Shown in pieces: positions 21,390 to 34,737 of a stretch of 64,000 nt of DNA. The DNA lies in NCBI GenBank assembly GCA_009746045.1, contig RPFO01001261.1, forward strand, positions 1-64,000, written 5' to 3'. The first letter of the stretch is position 1, and every line of letters starts with the position of its first letter. The notes under the pieces were generated by a model. It was not told the origin of the DNA, did not search any database, and was given only the letters and a program-made list of their open reading frames with translations. The translations under genes and the position numbers were made by a program. The DNA is from Mesostigma viride. Its lineage: Eukaryota > Streptophyta > Mesostigmatophyceae > Mesostigmatales > Mesostigmataceae.

Positions 21390-22526
21390 TGTTTTGTCTG
21401 TGGGAAATGAACTTGTATGTCGACTTTTGTGTCGTGTTTGCTGGAAATTGTGAGGCGCCGTAAGCGTGCGTGTTCTGGTTCTTTCTTTGTGTTCTTCCAG
21501 CAATTATGTGTTTATTTTGCCATGCGTTCAGTGGCAATGGCCCACGCATTATTGGATTGTTCCCACGAGACGTTTTCTACGTACCTGGAGTGTATATCCA
21601 GAGTTTCTGCACGCTATTTGTGGCACTGGTCTGCGGCGTAGTGAAGCGCCGTTATATCGTCGTCTACGACTTGTTTTCGTAAGTAAAGTGCCTGTGACGC
21701 GTGTGTTATTTTGTTTTGTGCTGAGAGCATTGCTTGTATGCAAATGTTTACGTCCTTTGTGTCGAATTCGGCTGTGCATTTCGGCATAGCCTGTAATGTC
21801 GGACGTAATGTTTACTCTCGGGCACTGATTTGTGAATCGTGACCAAGTAATCGTTACTTGTGTTCGCCTTTGTGGCGGTAATGTTTTGCACGTCCTGTTT
21901 TCTTTGCTATGAAGCGTGTTTATCTGTTATGGCCACTGTGTTTTGTGTTGAAGGTTGTATTGCACCTTGTTTGTGTGGCATTTGTTGCCAATATGTTTGT
22001 TTGCTCACCCCGTTTATTTGGCGTAAAACGTGATGTTGGTGTCATTTATTTTGTGAGATGGCGTATGTTATGTTGCTCCGTGCGTGTACAGCACGTGTTG
22101 TTGCCGTTACCCTACCTCTATACCGTTTGGGTTAGCTCATAGGGACCTTCTTTGTTGGCATGTGTTGCCGTATTACATGTGTGGGACTGTGTGCCCCTAT
22201 TGTGTCCATGGGCAGCCGCTTTGAGTGAGGGGGGAATGTAGCATCTAGAGCACTTTTTCCAACTAAGGGTTGGGTATCAGCCATCCAGGATGGGCAGCTA
22301 GTGCGTTGCTGCTATGGTTGGACACTCATTCGCGTTGCCGGGGGGGATCAGTGGCGGTAGTGCGGCTCACGACCGCATGTTGGAGCTTCAAGCGTTTCAC
22401 GAGGACGGCATCTTCATTTTCAGTTGCACCATGGTAGCAACTGGACGGCATGCTACGAGCATGTGGTTAAGGGGGGTGTTGAGATTCCACCTACCCAGTC
22501 ATCTTTTGCATTGTGCCCATGTGGCT
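21390..22526. other. Non-coding 3' internal region of copia-2
   Basis: About 1.1 kb with no long open frame and a different texture (T/G-rich, many TTTGTG strings). It has no counterpart in copia-1 and may be captured host sequence. Near 22467-22490 a phrase GTTAAGGGGGGTGTTGAGATTCCACC looks like a second polypurine tract followed by the tip of a different LTR. Confidence 0.55.
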
Positions 22527-22534
22527 AAGGGGGG
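22527..22534 (+). promoter_or_regulatory. Polypurine tract of copia-2
   Basis: AAGGGGGG immediately upstream of the 3' LTR. Confidence 0.8.
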
Positions 22535-23357
22535 TGTTAGGGATATTATATCCACCTGGCCACAATGTATCCCAGCCTGATTTATTTCTTGTTGGATTTA
22601 TTCCATATGGACTGGGAATTTGATAGCTATGATGAGCTAGATGGATTGGGCTCAATGAGCTGATCAATATTCATGTGCCATAGTCCTATACTTGGACATG
22701 GATGACTTGTACCCTGAGTCAGCCTAGTAGCATCACGTATTTGATTGACAAGTGGTGCTATGGCCTATTGGACAAGTGTTTGGTCCATGAGCTGACAAGT
22801 GTTGGCAGCTCATGATGACACATGTTATGACTTACATGATGACAAGTGGGTAGACTCATTGCATGACACTTGTCACTCCAAGGAGAAGAGATGTGTCACT
22901 TTATTAATCATGTTATGTGGCACATTATTACGTAGACACTTGGCATCTAGCTATTATGCCAGCTCATTGGATCATGTCTAGAATGTTCTAGGAATGTTCT
23001 AAGAATATGCCAGGAATATTCCTGGAATATACTGAGAATATGCTGGGAATATGCTAGGATTATGCTAGGATGTTTCTACAAGCTTCTGTGATGATGTCAT
23101 TGCTGATGTCATCCTTCCTAGCCTAAAAGGTATAAAAGGAAACTGCCCCCTAAGGGCAGGTACCTCCATTTCACCTCCATTTAACCTCTATTGAACCTCT
23201 ATTCCTAACCTCTAAGCCTATGAAATAAAACTCTTTTTCTGGTCTCTCTTCCATTGTCTTCAAGCTCAGTCTTTCATCACCTGCAAGGTGAAAGGGTAGC
23301 AAGGCCAAGCACAAGGCATTGTGTAAAACCCATTAGTTTCCTCTACCTTTTCCAACA
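22535..23357 (+). repeat. 3' LTR of copia-2
   Basis: 823 bp, same ends and signals as the 5' LTR, with about two substitutions between them (GTTACGTGG/GTTATGTGG and CATCGAG/CATCTAG). Confidence 0.9.
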
Positions 23358-26300
23358 GTGTGTACGTGTGTGTGCAGTTGCCCCTTGCGTGCGCGGTGGA
23401 TGTACGTGTGTGTGCAGCCGGCCCTTGCGTGCATGGTGGATGTACGTGTGTCTGCAGGCGTCCCTTGCGTGCGCGATGTGTGTGTAAGTGTGCGTGCAGC
23501 CGTCCCTTCCGTGCATGGTGTATGTACATGTGTGTGCAGCCGCCCCTTCCGTGCATGGTGTGTGTACGTGTGTGTGCAGTTGCCCCTTGCGTGCATGGTG
23601 TGTGTACGTGTGTGTGCAACCGGCCCTTGCGTGCATGGTGTGTGTACGTGTGTGTGCAGTTGCCCCTTGCGTGCGCGGTGGATGTACGTGTGTGTGCAGC
23701 CGCCCCTTGCGTGCGCGGTGTATGTACGTGTGTGTGCAGCCGCCCCTTGCGTGCATGGTGTGTGTACGTGTGTGTGCAACCGCCCCTTGCATGCGCAGTG
23801 TATGTACATGTGAGTGCAGCCGCTCCTTGCGTGCATGGTAGATGTACGTGTGTGTGCAGTCGCCCCTTGGGTGCGCGGTGTGTGTGTAAGTGTGCGTGCA
23901 GTCGCTCCTTGCGTGCGCGGTGGATGTACGTGTGTGGGCAGCCGCCCCTTGCATGCGCGGTGGATGTACGTGTGTGTGCACTCGCCCCTTGCGTGCGCGG
24001 TGGATGTACGTGTGTGTGCAGCCGCCCCTTGCGTGCATGGTGTGTGTACGTGTGTGTGCAACCGCCCCTTGCATGCGCGGTGTATGTACATGTGAGTGCA
24101 GCCGCTCCTTGCGTGCATGGTAGATGTACGTGTGTGTGCAGTCGCCCCTTGGGTGCGCGGTGTGTGTGTAAGTGTGCGTGCAGTCGCTCCTTGCGTGCGC
24201 GGTGGATGTACGTGTGTGGGCAGCCGCCCCTTGCATGCGCGGTGGATGTACGTGTGTGCAGCCGCCCCTTGCGTGCATGGTGTGTGTACGTGTGTGTGCA
24301 GCCGCCCCTTGCGTGCGCGGTGTGTGTAAGTGTGCGTGCAGTCGCTCCTCGCGTGCATGGTGTGTGTACATGTGTGTGCAGCGGCCCCTTCCGTGCATGG
24401 TGTGTGTACGTGTGTGTGCAGTTGCCCCTTGCGTGCGCGGTGGATGTACGTGTGTGTGCAGCCGCCCCTTGCGTGCATGGTGTATGTACATGTGTGTGCA
24501 GCCGCCCCTTGCGTGCATGGTGTATGTACATGTGAGTGCAGCCGGCCCCTTGCGTGCATGGTGTATGTACATGTGAGTGCAGCCGGCCCTTGCGTGCGCG
24601 GTGGATGTACGTTTGTGTGCAGCCGTCCCTTCCGTGCATGGTGTGTGTACGTGTGTGTGCAGTTGCCCCTTGCGTGCGCGGTGGATGTACGTGTGTGTGC
24701 AGCCGGCCCTTGCGTGCATGGTGGATGTACGTGTGTGTGCAGCCGGCCCTTGCGTGCACGGTGTGTGTGTAAGTGTGCGTGCACTCGCCCCTTGCGTGCA
24801 TGGTGTATGTACATGTGAGTGCAGCCGCTCCTTGCGTGCATGGTAGATGTACGTGTGTGTGCAGCCGCCCCTTGCGTGCGCGGTGTATGTACGTGTGTGT
24901 GCACTCGCCCCTTGCGTGCGCGGTGGATGTACGTGTGTGTGCACTCGCCCCTTGCGTGCACGGTGGATGTACGTGTGTGTGCAGCCGCCCCTTGCGTGCA
25001 TGGTGTGTGTACGTGTGTATGCAGCCGCCCCTTGCGTGCGCGGTGGATGTACGTGTGTGTGCAGTCGCTCCTTGCGTGCATGGTGTGTGTACGTGTGTGC
25101 GCATGCCGGCCCTTGCGTGCATGGTGTGTGTACGTGTGTGTGCAGTTGCCCCTTGCGTGCGCGGTGGATGTACGTGTGTGTGCAGCCGGCCCTTGCGTGC
25201 ATGGTGGATGTACGTGTGTGTGCAGGCGTCCCTTGCGTGCGCGGTGTGTGTGTAAGTGTGCGTGCACTCGCCCCTTGCGTGCACGGTGGATGTACGTGTG
25301 TGTGCATGCCGGCCCTTGCGTGCATGGTGTGTGTACGTGTGTGTGCAGCCGCCCCTTGCGTGCGCGGTGGATGTACGTGTGTGTGCACTCGCCCCTTGCG
25401 TGCGCGGTGGATGTACGTGTGTGTGCACTCGCCCCTTGCGTGCGCGGTGGATGTACGTGTGAGTGCAGCCGTCCCTTCCGTGCGTGGTGTATGTACGTGT
25501 GTGTGCAGCCGGCCCTTGCGTGCATGGTGTGTGTACATGTGTTTGCACTCGCCCCTTGCGTGCGCGGTGTATGTACGTGTGTGTGCAGCCGCCCCTTGCG
25601 TGCACGGTGGATGTACGTGTGTGTGCAGCCGCCCCTTGCGTGCATGGTGTGTGTACGTGTGTATGCAGCCGCCCCTTGCGTGCGCGGTGTATGTACGTGT
25701 GTGTGCAGTCGCTCCTTGCGTGCATGGTGTGTGTACGTGTGTGTGCATGCCGGCCCTTGCGTGCATGGTGTGTGTACGTGTGTGTGCAGCCGCCCCTTGC
25801 GTGCGCGGTGGATGTACATGTGTATGCAGTTGCCCCTTGCGTGCATGGTGTATGTACATGTGAGTGCAGCCGCCCCTTGCGTGCGCGGTGGATGTACGTG
25901 TGTGTGCAGCCGCCCCTTGCGTGCATGGTGTGTGTACGTGTGTGTGCAGCCGCCCCTTGCGTGCGCGGTGTATGTACGTGTGTGTGCAGTCGCTCCTTGC
26001 GTGCATGGTGTGTGTACGTGTGTGTGCAGCCGCCCCTTGCGTGCGCGGTGTATGTACGTGTGTGTGCACTCGCCCCTTGCGTGCGCGGTGGATGTACGTG
26101 TGTGTGCACTCGCCCCTTGCGTGCACGGTGGATGTACGTGTGTGTGCAGCCGCCCCTTGCGTGCATGGTGTGTGTACGTGTGTATGCAGCCGCCCCTTGC
26201 GTGCGCGGTGGATGTACGTGTGTGTGCAGTCGCTCCTTGCGTGCATGGTGTGTGTACGTGTGTGCGCATGCCGGCCCTTGCGTGCATGGTGTGTGTACGT

Positions 26301-29300
26301 GTGTGTGCAGTTGCCCCTTGCGTGCGCGGTGGATGTACGTGTGTGTGCAGCCGGCCCTTGCGTGCATGGTGGATGTACGTGTGTGTGCAGGCGTCCCTTG
26401 CGTGCGCGGTGTGTGTGTAAGTGTGCGTGCACTCGCCCCTTGCGTGCATGGTGTATGTACACGTGTGTGCAGCCGCCCCTTGCGTGCGCGGTGTATGTAC
26501 GTGTGTGTGCAGCCGCCCCTTGCGTGCTTTGTGTGTGTACATGTGAGTGCAGCTGTCCCTTCCGTGCATGGTGTGTGTACGTGTGTGTGCAGTTGCCCCT
26601 TGCGTGCGCGTTGTATGTACGTTTCTGTGCATGCCGGCCCTTCCGTGCATGGTGTGTGTACGTGTGTGTGCAGTTGCCCCTTGCGTGCGCGGTGGATGTA
26701 CGTGTGTGTGCAGCCGCCCCTTGCGTGCATGGTGTATGTACATGTGTGTGCAGCCGCCCCTTGCGTGCATGGTGTATGTACATGTGAGTGCAGCCGGCCC
26801 CTTGCGTGCATGGTGTATGTACATGTGAGTGCAGCCGGCCCTTGCGTGCGCGGTGGATGTACGTGTGTGTGCAGGCGTCCCTTGCGTGCGCGGTGTGTGT
26901 GTAAGTGTGCGTGCACTCGCCCCTTGCGTGCATGGTGTATGTACACGTGTGTGCAGCCGCCCCTTGCGTGCATGGTGTATGTACATGTGTGAGCAGCCGG
27001 CCCTTGCGTGCATGGTGTGTGTACATGTGTGTGCATCCTTGTCCTTGCCTGCATGGTGTATGTACATGTGTGTGCAGCCGGCCCTTGCGTGCGCGGTGGA
27101 TGTACATGTGTGGGCAGTTGCCCCTTGCGTGCGCGGTGTATGTACATGTGTTTGCACTCGCCCATTGCGTGCATGGTGTGTGTACGTGTGTGTGCAGTTG
27201 CCCCTTGCGTGCGCGGTGGATGTACGTGTGTGTGCACTCGCCCCTTGCGTGCGCGGTGGATGTACGTGTGTGTGCACTCGCCCCTTGCGTGCGCGGTGGA
27301 TGTACGTGTGAGTGCAGCCGTCCCTTCCGTGCGTGGTGTATGTACGTGTGTGTGCAGCCGGCCCTTGCGTGCATGGTGTGTGTACATGTGTTTGCACTCG
27401 CCCCTTGCGTGCGCGGTGTATGTACGTGTGTGTGCAGCCGCCCCTTGCGTGCACGGTGGATGTACGTGTGTGTGCAGCCGCCCCTTGCGTGCATGGTGTG
27501 TGTACGTGTGTATGCAGCCGCCCCTTGCGTGCGCGGTGTATGTACGTGTGTGTGCAGTCGCTCCTTGCGTGCATGGTGTGTGTACGTGTGTGTGCATGCC
27601 GGCCCTTGCGTGCATGGTGTGTGTACGTGTGTGTGCAGCCGCCCCTTGCGTGCGCGGTGGATGTACATGTGTATGCAGTTGCCCCTTGCGTGCATGGTGT
27701 ATGTACATGTGAGTGCAGCCGGCCCTTGCGTGCGCGGTGGATGTACGTGTGTGTGCAGCCGCCCCTTGCGTGCATGGTGTGTGTACGTGTGTGTGCAGCC
27801 GCCCCTTGCGTGCGCGGTGTATGTACGTGTGTGTGCAGTCGCTCCTTGCGTGCATGGTGTGTGTACGTGTGTGCGCATGCCGGCCCTTGCGTGCATGGTG
27901 TGTGTACGTGTGTGTGCAGTTGCCCCTTGCGTGCGCGGTGGATGTACGTGTGTGTGCAGCCGGCCCTTGCGTGCATGGTGGATGTACGTGTGTGTGCAGG
28001 CGTCCCTTGCGTGCGCGGTGTGTGTGTAAGTGTGCGTGCACTCGCCCCTTGCGTGCATGGTGTATGTACACGTGTGTGCAGCCGCCCCTTGCGTGCATGG
28101 TGTATGTACATGTGTGAGCAGCCGGCCCTTGCGTGCATGGTGTGTGTACATGTGTGTGCATCCTTGTCCTTGCCTGCATGGTGTATGTACATGTGTGTGC
28201 AGCCGGCCCTTGCGTGCGCGGTGGATGTACATGTGTGGGCAGTTGCCCCTTGCGTGCGCGGTGTATGTACATGTGTTTGCACTCGCCCATTGCGTGCATG
28301 GTGTGTGTACGTGTGTGTGCAGTTGCCCCTTGCGTGCGCGGTGGATGTACGTGTGTGTGCACTCGCCCCTTGCGTGCACGGTGGATGTACGTGTGTGTGC
28401 AGCCGCCCCTTGCGTGCATGGTGTGTGTACGTGTGTATGCAGCCGCCCCTTGCGTGCGCGGTGTATGTACGTGTGTGTGCAGTCGCTCCTTGCGTGCATG
28501 GTGTGTGTACGTGTGTGTGCATGCCGGCCCTTGCGTGCATGGTGTGTGTACGTGTGTGTGCAGCCGCCCCTTGCGTGCGCGGTGGATGTACATGTGTATG
28601 CAGTTGCCCCTTGCGTGCATGGTGTATGTACATGTGAGTGCAGCCGCCCCTTGCGTGCGCGGTGGATGTACGTGTGTGTGCAGCCGCCCCTTGCGTGCAT
28701 GGTGTGTGTACGTGTGTGTGCAGCCGCCCCTTGCGTGCGCGGTGTATGTACGTGTGTGTGCAGTCGCTCCTTGCGTGCATGGTGTGTATACGTGTGTGTG
28801 CAGCCGCCCTTGCGTGCGCGGTGTATGTACGTGTGTGTGCACTCGCCCCTTGCGTGCGCGGTGGATGTACGTGTGTGTGCACTCGCCCCTTGCGTGCACG
28901 GTGGATGTACGTGTGTGTGCAGCCGCCCCTTGCGTGCATGGTGTGTGTACGTGTGTATGCAGCCGCCCCTTGCGTGCGCGGTGGATGTACGTGTGTGTGC
29001 AGCCGCCCCTTGCGTGCGCGGTGGATGTACGTGTGTGTGCACTCGCCCCTTGCGTGCGCGGTGGATGTACGTGTGTGTGCAGTCGCTCCTTGCGTGCATG
29101 GTGTGTGTACGTGTGTGCGCATGCCGGCCCTTGCGTGCATAATGTGTGTACGTGTGTGTGCAGTTGCCCCTTGCGTGCGCGGTGGATGTACGTGTGTGTG
29201 AAGCCGGCCCTTGCGTGCATGGTGTATGTACACGTGTGTGCAGCCGCCCCTTGCGTGCATGGTGTATGTACATCTGAGTGCAGCCGGCCCCTTGCGTGCG

Positions 29301-32300
29301 CGGTGGATGTACGTGTGTGTGCAGCCGCCCCTTCCGTGCGCGGTGGATGTACGTGTGTGTGCACTCGCCCCTTGCGTGCGCGGTGGATGTACGTGTGTGT
29401 GCACTCGCCCCTTGCGTGCACGGTGGATGTACGTGTGTGTGCAGCCGCCCCTTGCGTGCGCGGTGTATGTACGTGTGTGTGCATGCCGGCCCTTGCGTGC
29501 ATGGTGTGTGTACGTGTGTGTGCAGCCGCCCCTTGCGTGCGCGGTGTATGTACGTGTGTGTGCACTCGCCCCTTGCGTGCGCGGTGGATGTACGTGTGTG
29601 TGCACTCGCCCCTTGCGTGCACGGTGGATGTACGTGTGTGTGCAGCCGCCCCTTGCGTGCATGGTGTGTGTACGTGTGTATGCAGCCGCCCCTTGCGTGC
29701 GCGGTGTATGTACGTGTGTGTGCAGTCGCTCCTTGCGTGCATGGTGTGTGTACGTGTGTGTGCATGCCGGCCCTTGCGTGCATGGTGTGTGTACGTGTGT
29801 GTGCAGCCGCCCCTTGCGTGCGCGGTGGATGTACATGTGTATGCAGTTGCCCCTTGCGTGCCTGGTGTATGTACATGTGAGTGCAGCCGCCCCTTGCGTG
29901 CGCGGTGGATGTACGTGTGTGTGCAGCCGCCCCTTGCGTGCATGGTGTGTGTACGTGTGTGTGCAGGCGTCCCTTGCGTGCGCGGTGTGTGTGTAAGTGT
30001 GCGTGCACTCGCCCCTTGCGTGCATGGTGTATGTACACGTGTGTGCAGCCGCCCCTTGCGTGCATGGTGTATGTACATCTGAGTGCAGCCGGCCCCTTGC
30101 GTGCGCGGTGGATGTACGTGTGTGTGCAGCCGCCCCTTCCGTGCGCGGTGGATGTACGTGTGTGTGCACTCGCCCCTTGCGTGCGCGGTGGATGTACGTG
30201 TGTGTGCACTCGCCCCTTGCGTGCACGGTGGATGTACGTGTGTGTGCAGCCGCCCCTTGCGTGCATGGTGTGTGTACGTGTGTATGCAGCCGCCCCTTGC
30301 GTGCGCGGTGTATGTACGTGTGTGTGCAGTCGCTCCTTGCGTGCATGGTGTGTGTACGTGTGTGTGCATGCCGGCCCTTGCGTGCATGGTGTGTGTACGT
30401 GTGTGTGCAGCCGCCCCTTGCGTGCGCGGTGGATGTACGTTTGTGTGCAGCCGTCCCTTCCGTGCGCGGTGTATGTACGTGTGTGTGCAGCCGCCCCTTG
30501 CGTGCGCGGTGGATGTACGTGTGTGTGCAGCCGCCCCTTGCGTGCATGGTGTATGTACATCTGAGTGCAGCCGGCCCCTTGCGTGCGCGGTGGATGTACG
30601 TGTGTGTGCAGCCGCCCCTTGCGTGCGCGGTGGATGTACGTGTGTGTGCACTCGCCCCTTGCGTGCGCGGTGGATGTACGTGTGTGTGCACTCGCCCCTT
30701 GCGTGCACGGTGGATGTACGTGTGTGTGCAGCCGCCCCTTGCGTGCATGGTGTGTGTACGTGTGTATGCAGCCGCCCCTTGCGTGCGCGGTGTATGTACG
30801 TGTGTGTGCAGTCGCTCCTTGCGTGCATGGTGTGTGTACGTGTGTGTGCATGCCGGCCCTTGCGTGCATGGTGTGTGTACGTGTGTGTGCAGCCGCCCCT
30901 TGCGTGCGCGGTGGATGTACATGTGTATGCAGTTGCCCCTTGCGTGCCTGGTGTATGTACATGTGAGTGCAGCCGCCCCTTGCGTGCGCGGTGGATGTAC
31001 GTGTGTGTGCAGCCGCCCCTTGCGTGCATGGTGTGTGTACGTGTGTGTGCAGGCGTCCCTTGCGTGCGCGGTGTGTGTGTAAGTGTGCGTGCACTCGCCC
31101 CTTGCGTGCATGGTGTATGTACACGTGTGTGCAGCCGCCCCTTGCGTGCATGGTGTATGTACATCTGAGTGCAGCCGGCCCCTTGCGTGCGCGGTGGATG
31201 TACGTGTGTGTGCAGCCGCCCCTTGCGTGCGCGGTGGATGTACGTGTGTGTGCACTCGCCCCTTGCGTGCGCGGTGGATGTACGTGTGTGTGCACTCGCC
31301 CCTTGCGTGCACGGTGGATGTACGTGTGTGTGCAGCCGCCCCTTGCGTGCATGGTGTGTGTACGTGTGTATGCAGCCGCCCCTTGCGTGCGCGGTGTATG
31401 TACGTGTGTGTGCAGTCGCTCCTTGCGTGCATGGTGTGTGTACGTGTGTGTGCATGCCGGCCCTTGCGTGCATGGTGTGTGTACGTGTGTGTGCAGCCGC
31501 CCCTTGCGTGCGCGGTGGATGTACGTTTGTGTGCAGCCGTCCCTTCCGTGCGCGGTGTGTGTGTAAGTGTGCGTGCACTCGCCCCTTGCGTGCATGGTGT
31601 ATGTACACGTGTGTGCAGCCGCCCCTTGCGTGCATGGTGTATGTACATGTGAGTGCAGCCGGCCCCTTGCGTGCATGGTGTATGTACATGTGAGTGCAGC
31701 CGTCCCTTCCGTGCATGGTGTGTGTACGTGTGTGTGCAGTTGCCCCTTGCGTGCGCGGTGGATGTACGTGTGTGTGCATGCCGGCCCTTGCGTGCATGGT
31801 GTGTGTACGTGTGTGTGCAGCCGCCCCTTGCGTGCGCGGTGTATGTACGTGTGTGTGCACTCGCCCCTTGCGTGCGCGGTGGATGTACGTGTGTGTGCAC
31901 TCGCCCCTTGCGTGCACGGTGGATGTACGTGTGTGTGCAGCCGCCCCTTGCGTGCATGGTGTGTGTACGTGTGTATGCAGCCGCCCCTTGCGTGCGCGGT
32001 GTATGTACGTGTGTGTGCAGTCGCTCCTTGCGTGCATGGTGTGTGTACGTGTGTGTGCATGCCGGCCCTTGCGTGCATGGTGTGTGTACGTGTGTGTGCA
32101 GCCGCCCCTTGCGTGCGCGGTGGATGTACATGTGTATGCAGTTGCCCCTTGCGTGCCTGGTGTATGTACATGTGAGTGCAGCCGCCCCTTGCGTGCGCGG
32201 TGGATGTACGTGTGTGTGCAGCCGCCCCTTGCGTGCATGGTGTGTGTACGTGTGTGTGCAGGCGTCCCTTGCGTGCGCGGTGTGTGTGTAAGTGTGCGTG

Positions 32301-34608
32301 CACTCGCCCCTTGCGTGCATGGTGTATGTACACGTGTGTGCAGCCGCCCCTTGCGTGCATGGTGTATGTACATCTGAGTGCAGCCGGCCCCTTGCGTGCG
32401 CGGTGGATGTACGTGTGTGTGCAGCCGCCCCTTGCGTGCGCGGTGGATGTACGTGTGTGTGCACTCGCCCCTTGCGTGCGCGGTGGATGTACGTGTGTGT
32501 GCACTCGCCCCTTGCGTGCACGGTGGATGTACGTGTGTGTGCAGCCGCCCCTTGCGTGCATGGTGTGTGTACGTGTGTATGCAGCCGCCCCTTGCGTGCA
32601 TGGTGTGTGTACGTGTGTGCGCATGCCGGCCCTTGCGTGCATGGTGTGTGTACGTGTGTGTGCATGCCGGCCCTTGCGTGCGCGGTGGATGTACGTGTGT
32701 GTGCAGCCGGCCCTTGCGTGCGCGGTGGATGTACGTGTGTGTGCAGGCGTCCCTTCCGTGCGCGGTGTATGTACGTGTGTGTGCAGCCGCCCCTTGCGTG
32801 CGCGGTGGATGTACGTGTGTGTGCACTCGCCCCTTGCGTGCGCGGTGGATGTACGTGTGTGTGCAGCCGCCCCTTGCGTGCGCGGTGGATGTACGTGTGA
32901 GTGCAGCCGTCCCTTCCGTGCGTGGTGTATGTACGTGTGTGTGCAGCCGGCCCTTGCGTGCATGGTGTGTGTACATGTGTTTGCACTCGCCCCTTGCGTG
33001 CGCGGTGTATGTACGTGTGGGTGCAGCCGCCCCTTGCGTGCACGGTGGATGTACGTGTGTGTGCAGCCGCCCCTTGCGTGCATGGTGTGTGTACGTGTGT
33101 ATGCAGCCGCCCCTTGCGTGCGCGGTGGATGTACGTGTGTGTGCAGTCGCTCCTTGCGTGCATGGTGTGTGTACGTGTGTGTGCATGCCGGCCCTTGCGT
33201 GCATGGTGTGTGTACGTGTGTGTGCACTCGCCCCTTGCGTGCATGGTGTGTGTACGTGTGTATGCAGTTGCCCCTTGCGTGCATGGTGTATGTACATGTG
33301 AGTGCAGCCGGCCCTTGCGTGCGCGGTGGATGTACGTGTGTGTGCAGCCGCCCCTTGCGTGCATGGTGTGTGTACGTGTGTGTGCAGCCGCCCCTTGCGT
33401 GCGCGGTGTATGTACGTGTGTGTGCAGTCGCTCCTTGCGTGCATGGTGTGTGTACGTGTGTGCGCATGCCGGCCCTTGCGTGCATGGTGTGTGTACGTGT
33501 GTGTGCAGTTGCCCCTTGCGTGCGCGGTGGATGTACGTGTGTGTGCAGCCGGCCCTTGCGTGCATGGTGGATGTACGTGTGTGTGCAGGCGTCCCTTGCG
33601 TGCGCGGTGTGTGTGTAAGTGTGCGTGCACTCGCCCCTTGCGTGCATGGTGTATGTACACGTGTGTGCAGCCGCCCCTTGCGTGCATGGTGTATGTACAT
33701 GTGAGTGCAGCCGGCCCCTTGCGTGCATGGTGTATGTACATGTGAGTGCAGCCGTCCCTTCCGTGCATGGTGTGTGTACGTGTGTGTGCAGTTGCCCCTT
33801 GCGTGCGCGGTGGATGTACGTGTGTGTGCATGCCGGCCCTTGCGTGCATGGTGTGTGTACGTGTGTGTGCAGCCGCCCCTTGCGTGCGCGGTGTATGTAC
33901 GTGTGTGTGCACTCGCCCCTTGCGTGCGCGGTGGATGTACGTGTGTGTGCACTCGCCCCTTGCGTGCACGGTGGATGTACGTGTGTGTGCAGCCGCCCCT
34001 TGCGTGCATGGTGTGTGTACGTGTGTATGCAGCCGCCCCTTGCGTGCGCGGTGTATGTACGTGTGTGTGCAGTCGCTCCTTGCGTGCATGGTGTGTGTAC
34101 GTGTGTGTGCATGCCGGCCCTTGCGTGCATGGTGTGTGTACGTGTGTGTGCAGCCGCCCCTTGCGTGCGCGGTGGATGTACATGTGTATGCAGTTGCCCC
34201 TTGCGTGCATGGTGTATGTACATGTGAGTGCAGCCGCCCCTTGCGTGCGCGGTGGATGTACGTGTGTGTGCAGCCGCCCCTTGCGTGCATGGTGTGTGTA
34301 CGTGTGTGTGCAGCCGCCCCTTGCGTGCGCGGTGTATGTACGTGTGTGTGCAGTCGCTCCTTGCGTGCATGGTGTGTGTACGTGTGTGTGCAGCCGCCCC
34401 TTGCGTGCGCGGTGTATGTACGTGTGTGTGCACTCGCCCCTTGCGTGCGCGGTGGATGTACGTGTGTGTGCACTCGCCCCTTGCGTGCACGGTGGATGTA
34501 CGTGTGTGTGCAGCCGCCCCTTGCGTGCATGGTGTGTGTACGTGTGTATGCAGCCGCCCCTTGCGTGCGCGGTGGATGTACGTGTGTGTGCAGTCGCTCC
34601 TTGCGTGC
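23358..34608. repeat. 40-bp satellite, block 3
   Basis: 11.25 kb of the same 40-bp unit. Larger blocks recur: landmarks at 26905/28030 and 27008/28133 are 1125 bp apart, 29881/30967 and 30083/31169 are 1086 bp apart, and 31567/33619 and 31653/33705 are 2052 bp apart. All three minus frames are open for more than 3600 codons, encoding His/Thr/Arg/Gly-rich 40-residue periods, because the unit lacks TTA, CTA and TCA on the plus strand. No start context, intron or codon bias supports a gene. It ends abruptly at TTGCGTGCATGTACATG. Confidence 0.88.
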
Positions 34609-34737
34609 ATGTACATGTTTGAAGAAATAAGCAATAGTGAATGGAATAGTAAAAAGAAAATCATTCCAGCATATGTATGTACAAGTTTTTAGTAGTACAC
34701 TATGACTATCGTCAAACATAACAATTTTCTATATTTT
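34609..34737. other. Unique spacer between satellite and AC-rich region
   Basis: A short A/T-rich stretch with no recognisable feature. Confidence 0.5.

Larger units (their letters stand above)
18457..23357 (+). mobile_element. Non-autonomous copia element (copia-2)
   Basis: 4901 bp with 823-bp LTRs, the same primer-binding site and polypurine tract as copia-1, and GTGTG target duplications (18452-18456 and 23358-23362). Joining the flanks restores a normal satellite unit. The LTRs differ at about two positions (near 18838 and 18870 versus the 3' copy), so the insertion is young. The internal part encodes Gag, zinc knuckle and protease, then a short degraded integrase piece; RT and RNase H are absent. 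It must have been copied by enzymes supplied by another element, for example a copia-1 relative. Confidence 0.9.

Noticed and set aside
23266-34719. Giant minus-strand open frames (3625-3817 codons)
   Set aside because: They are the by-product of a 40-bp satellite lacking TTA, CTA and TCA on the plus strand; all three frames are equally open and one runs into the copia-2 LTR.
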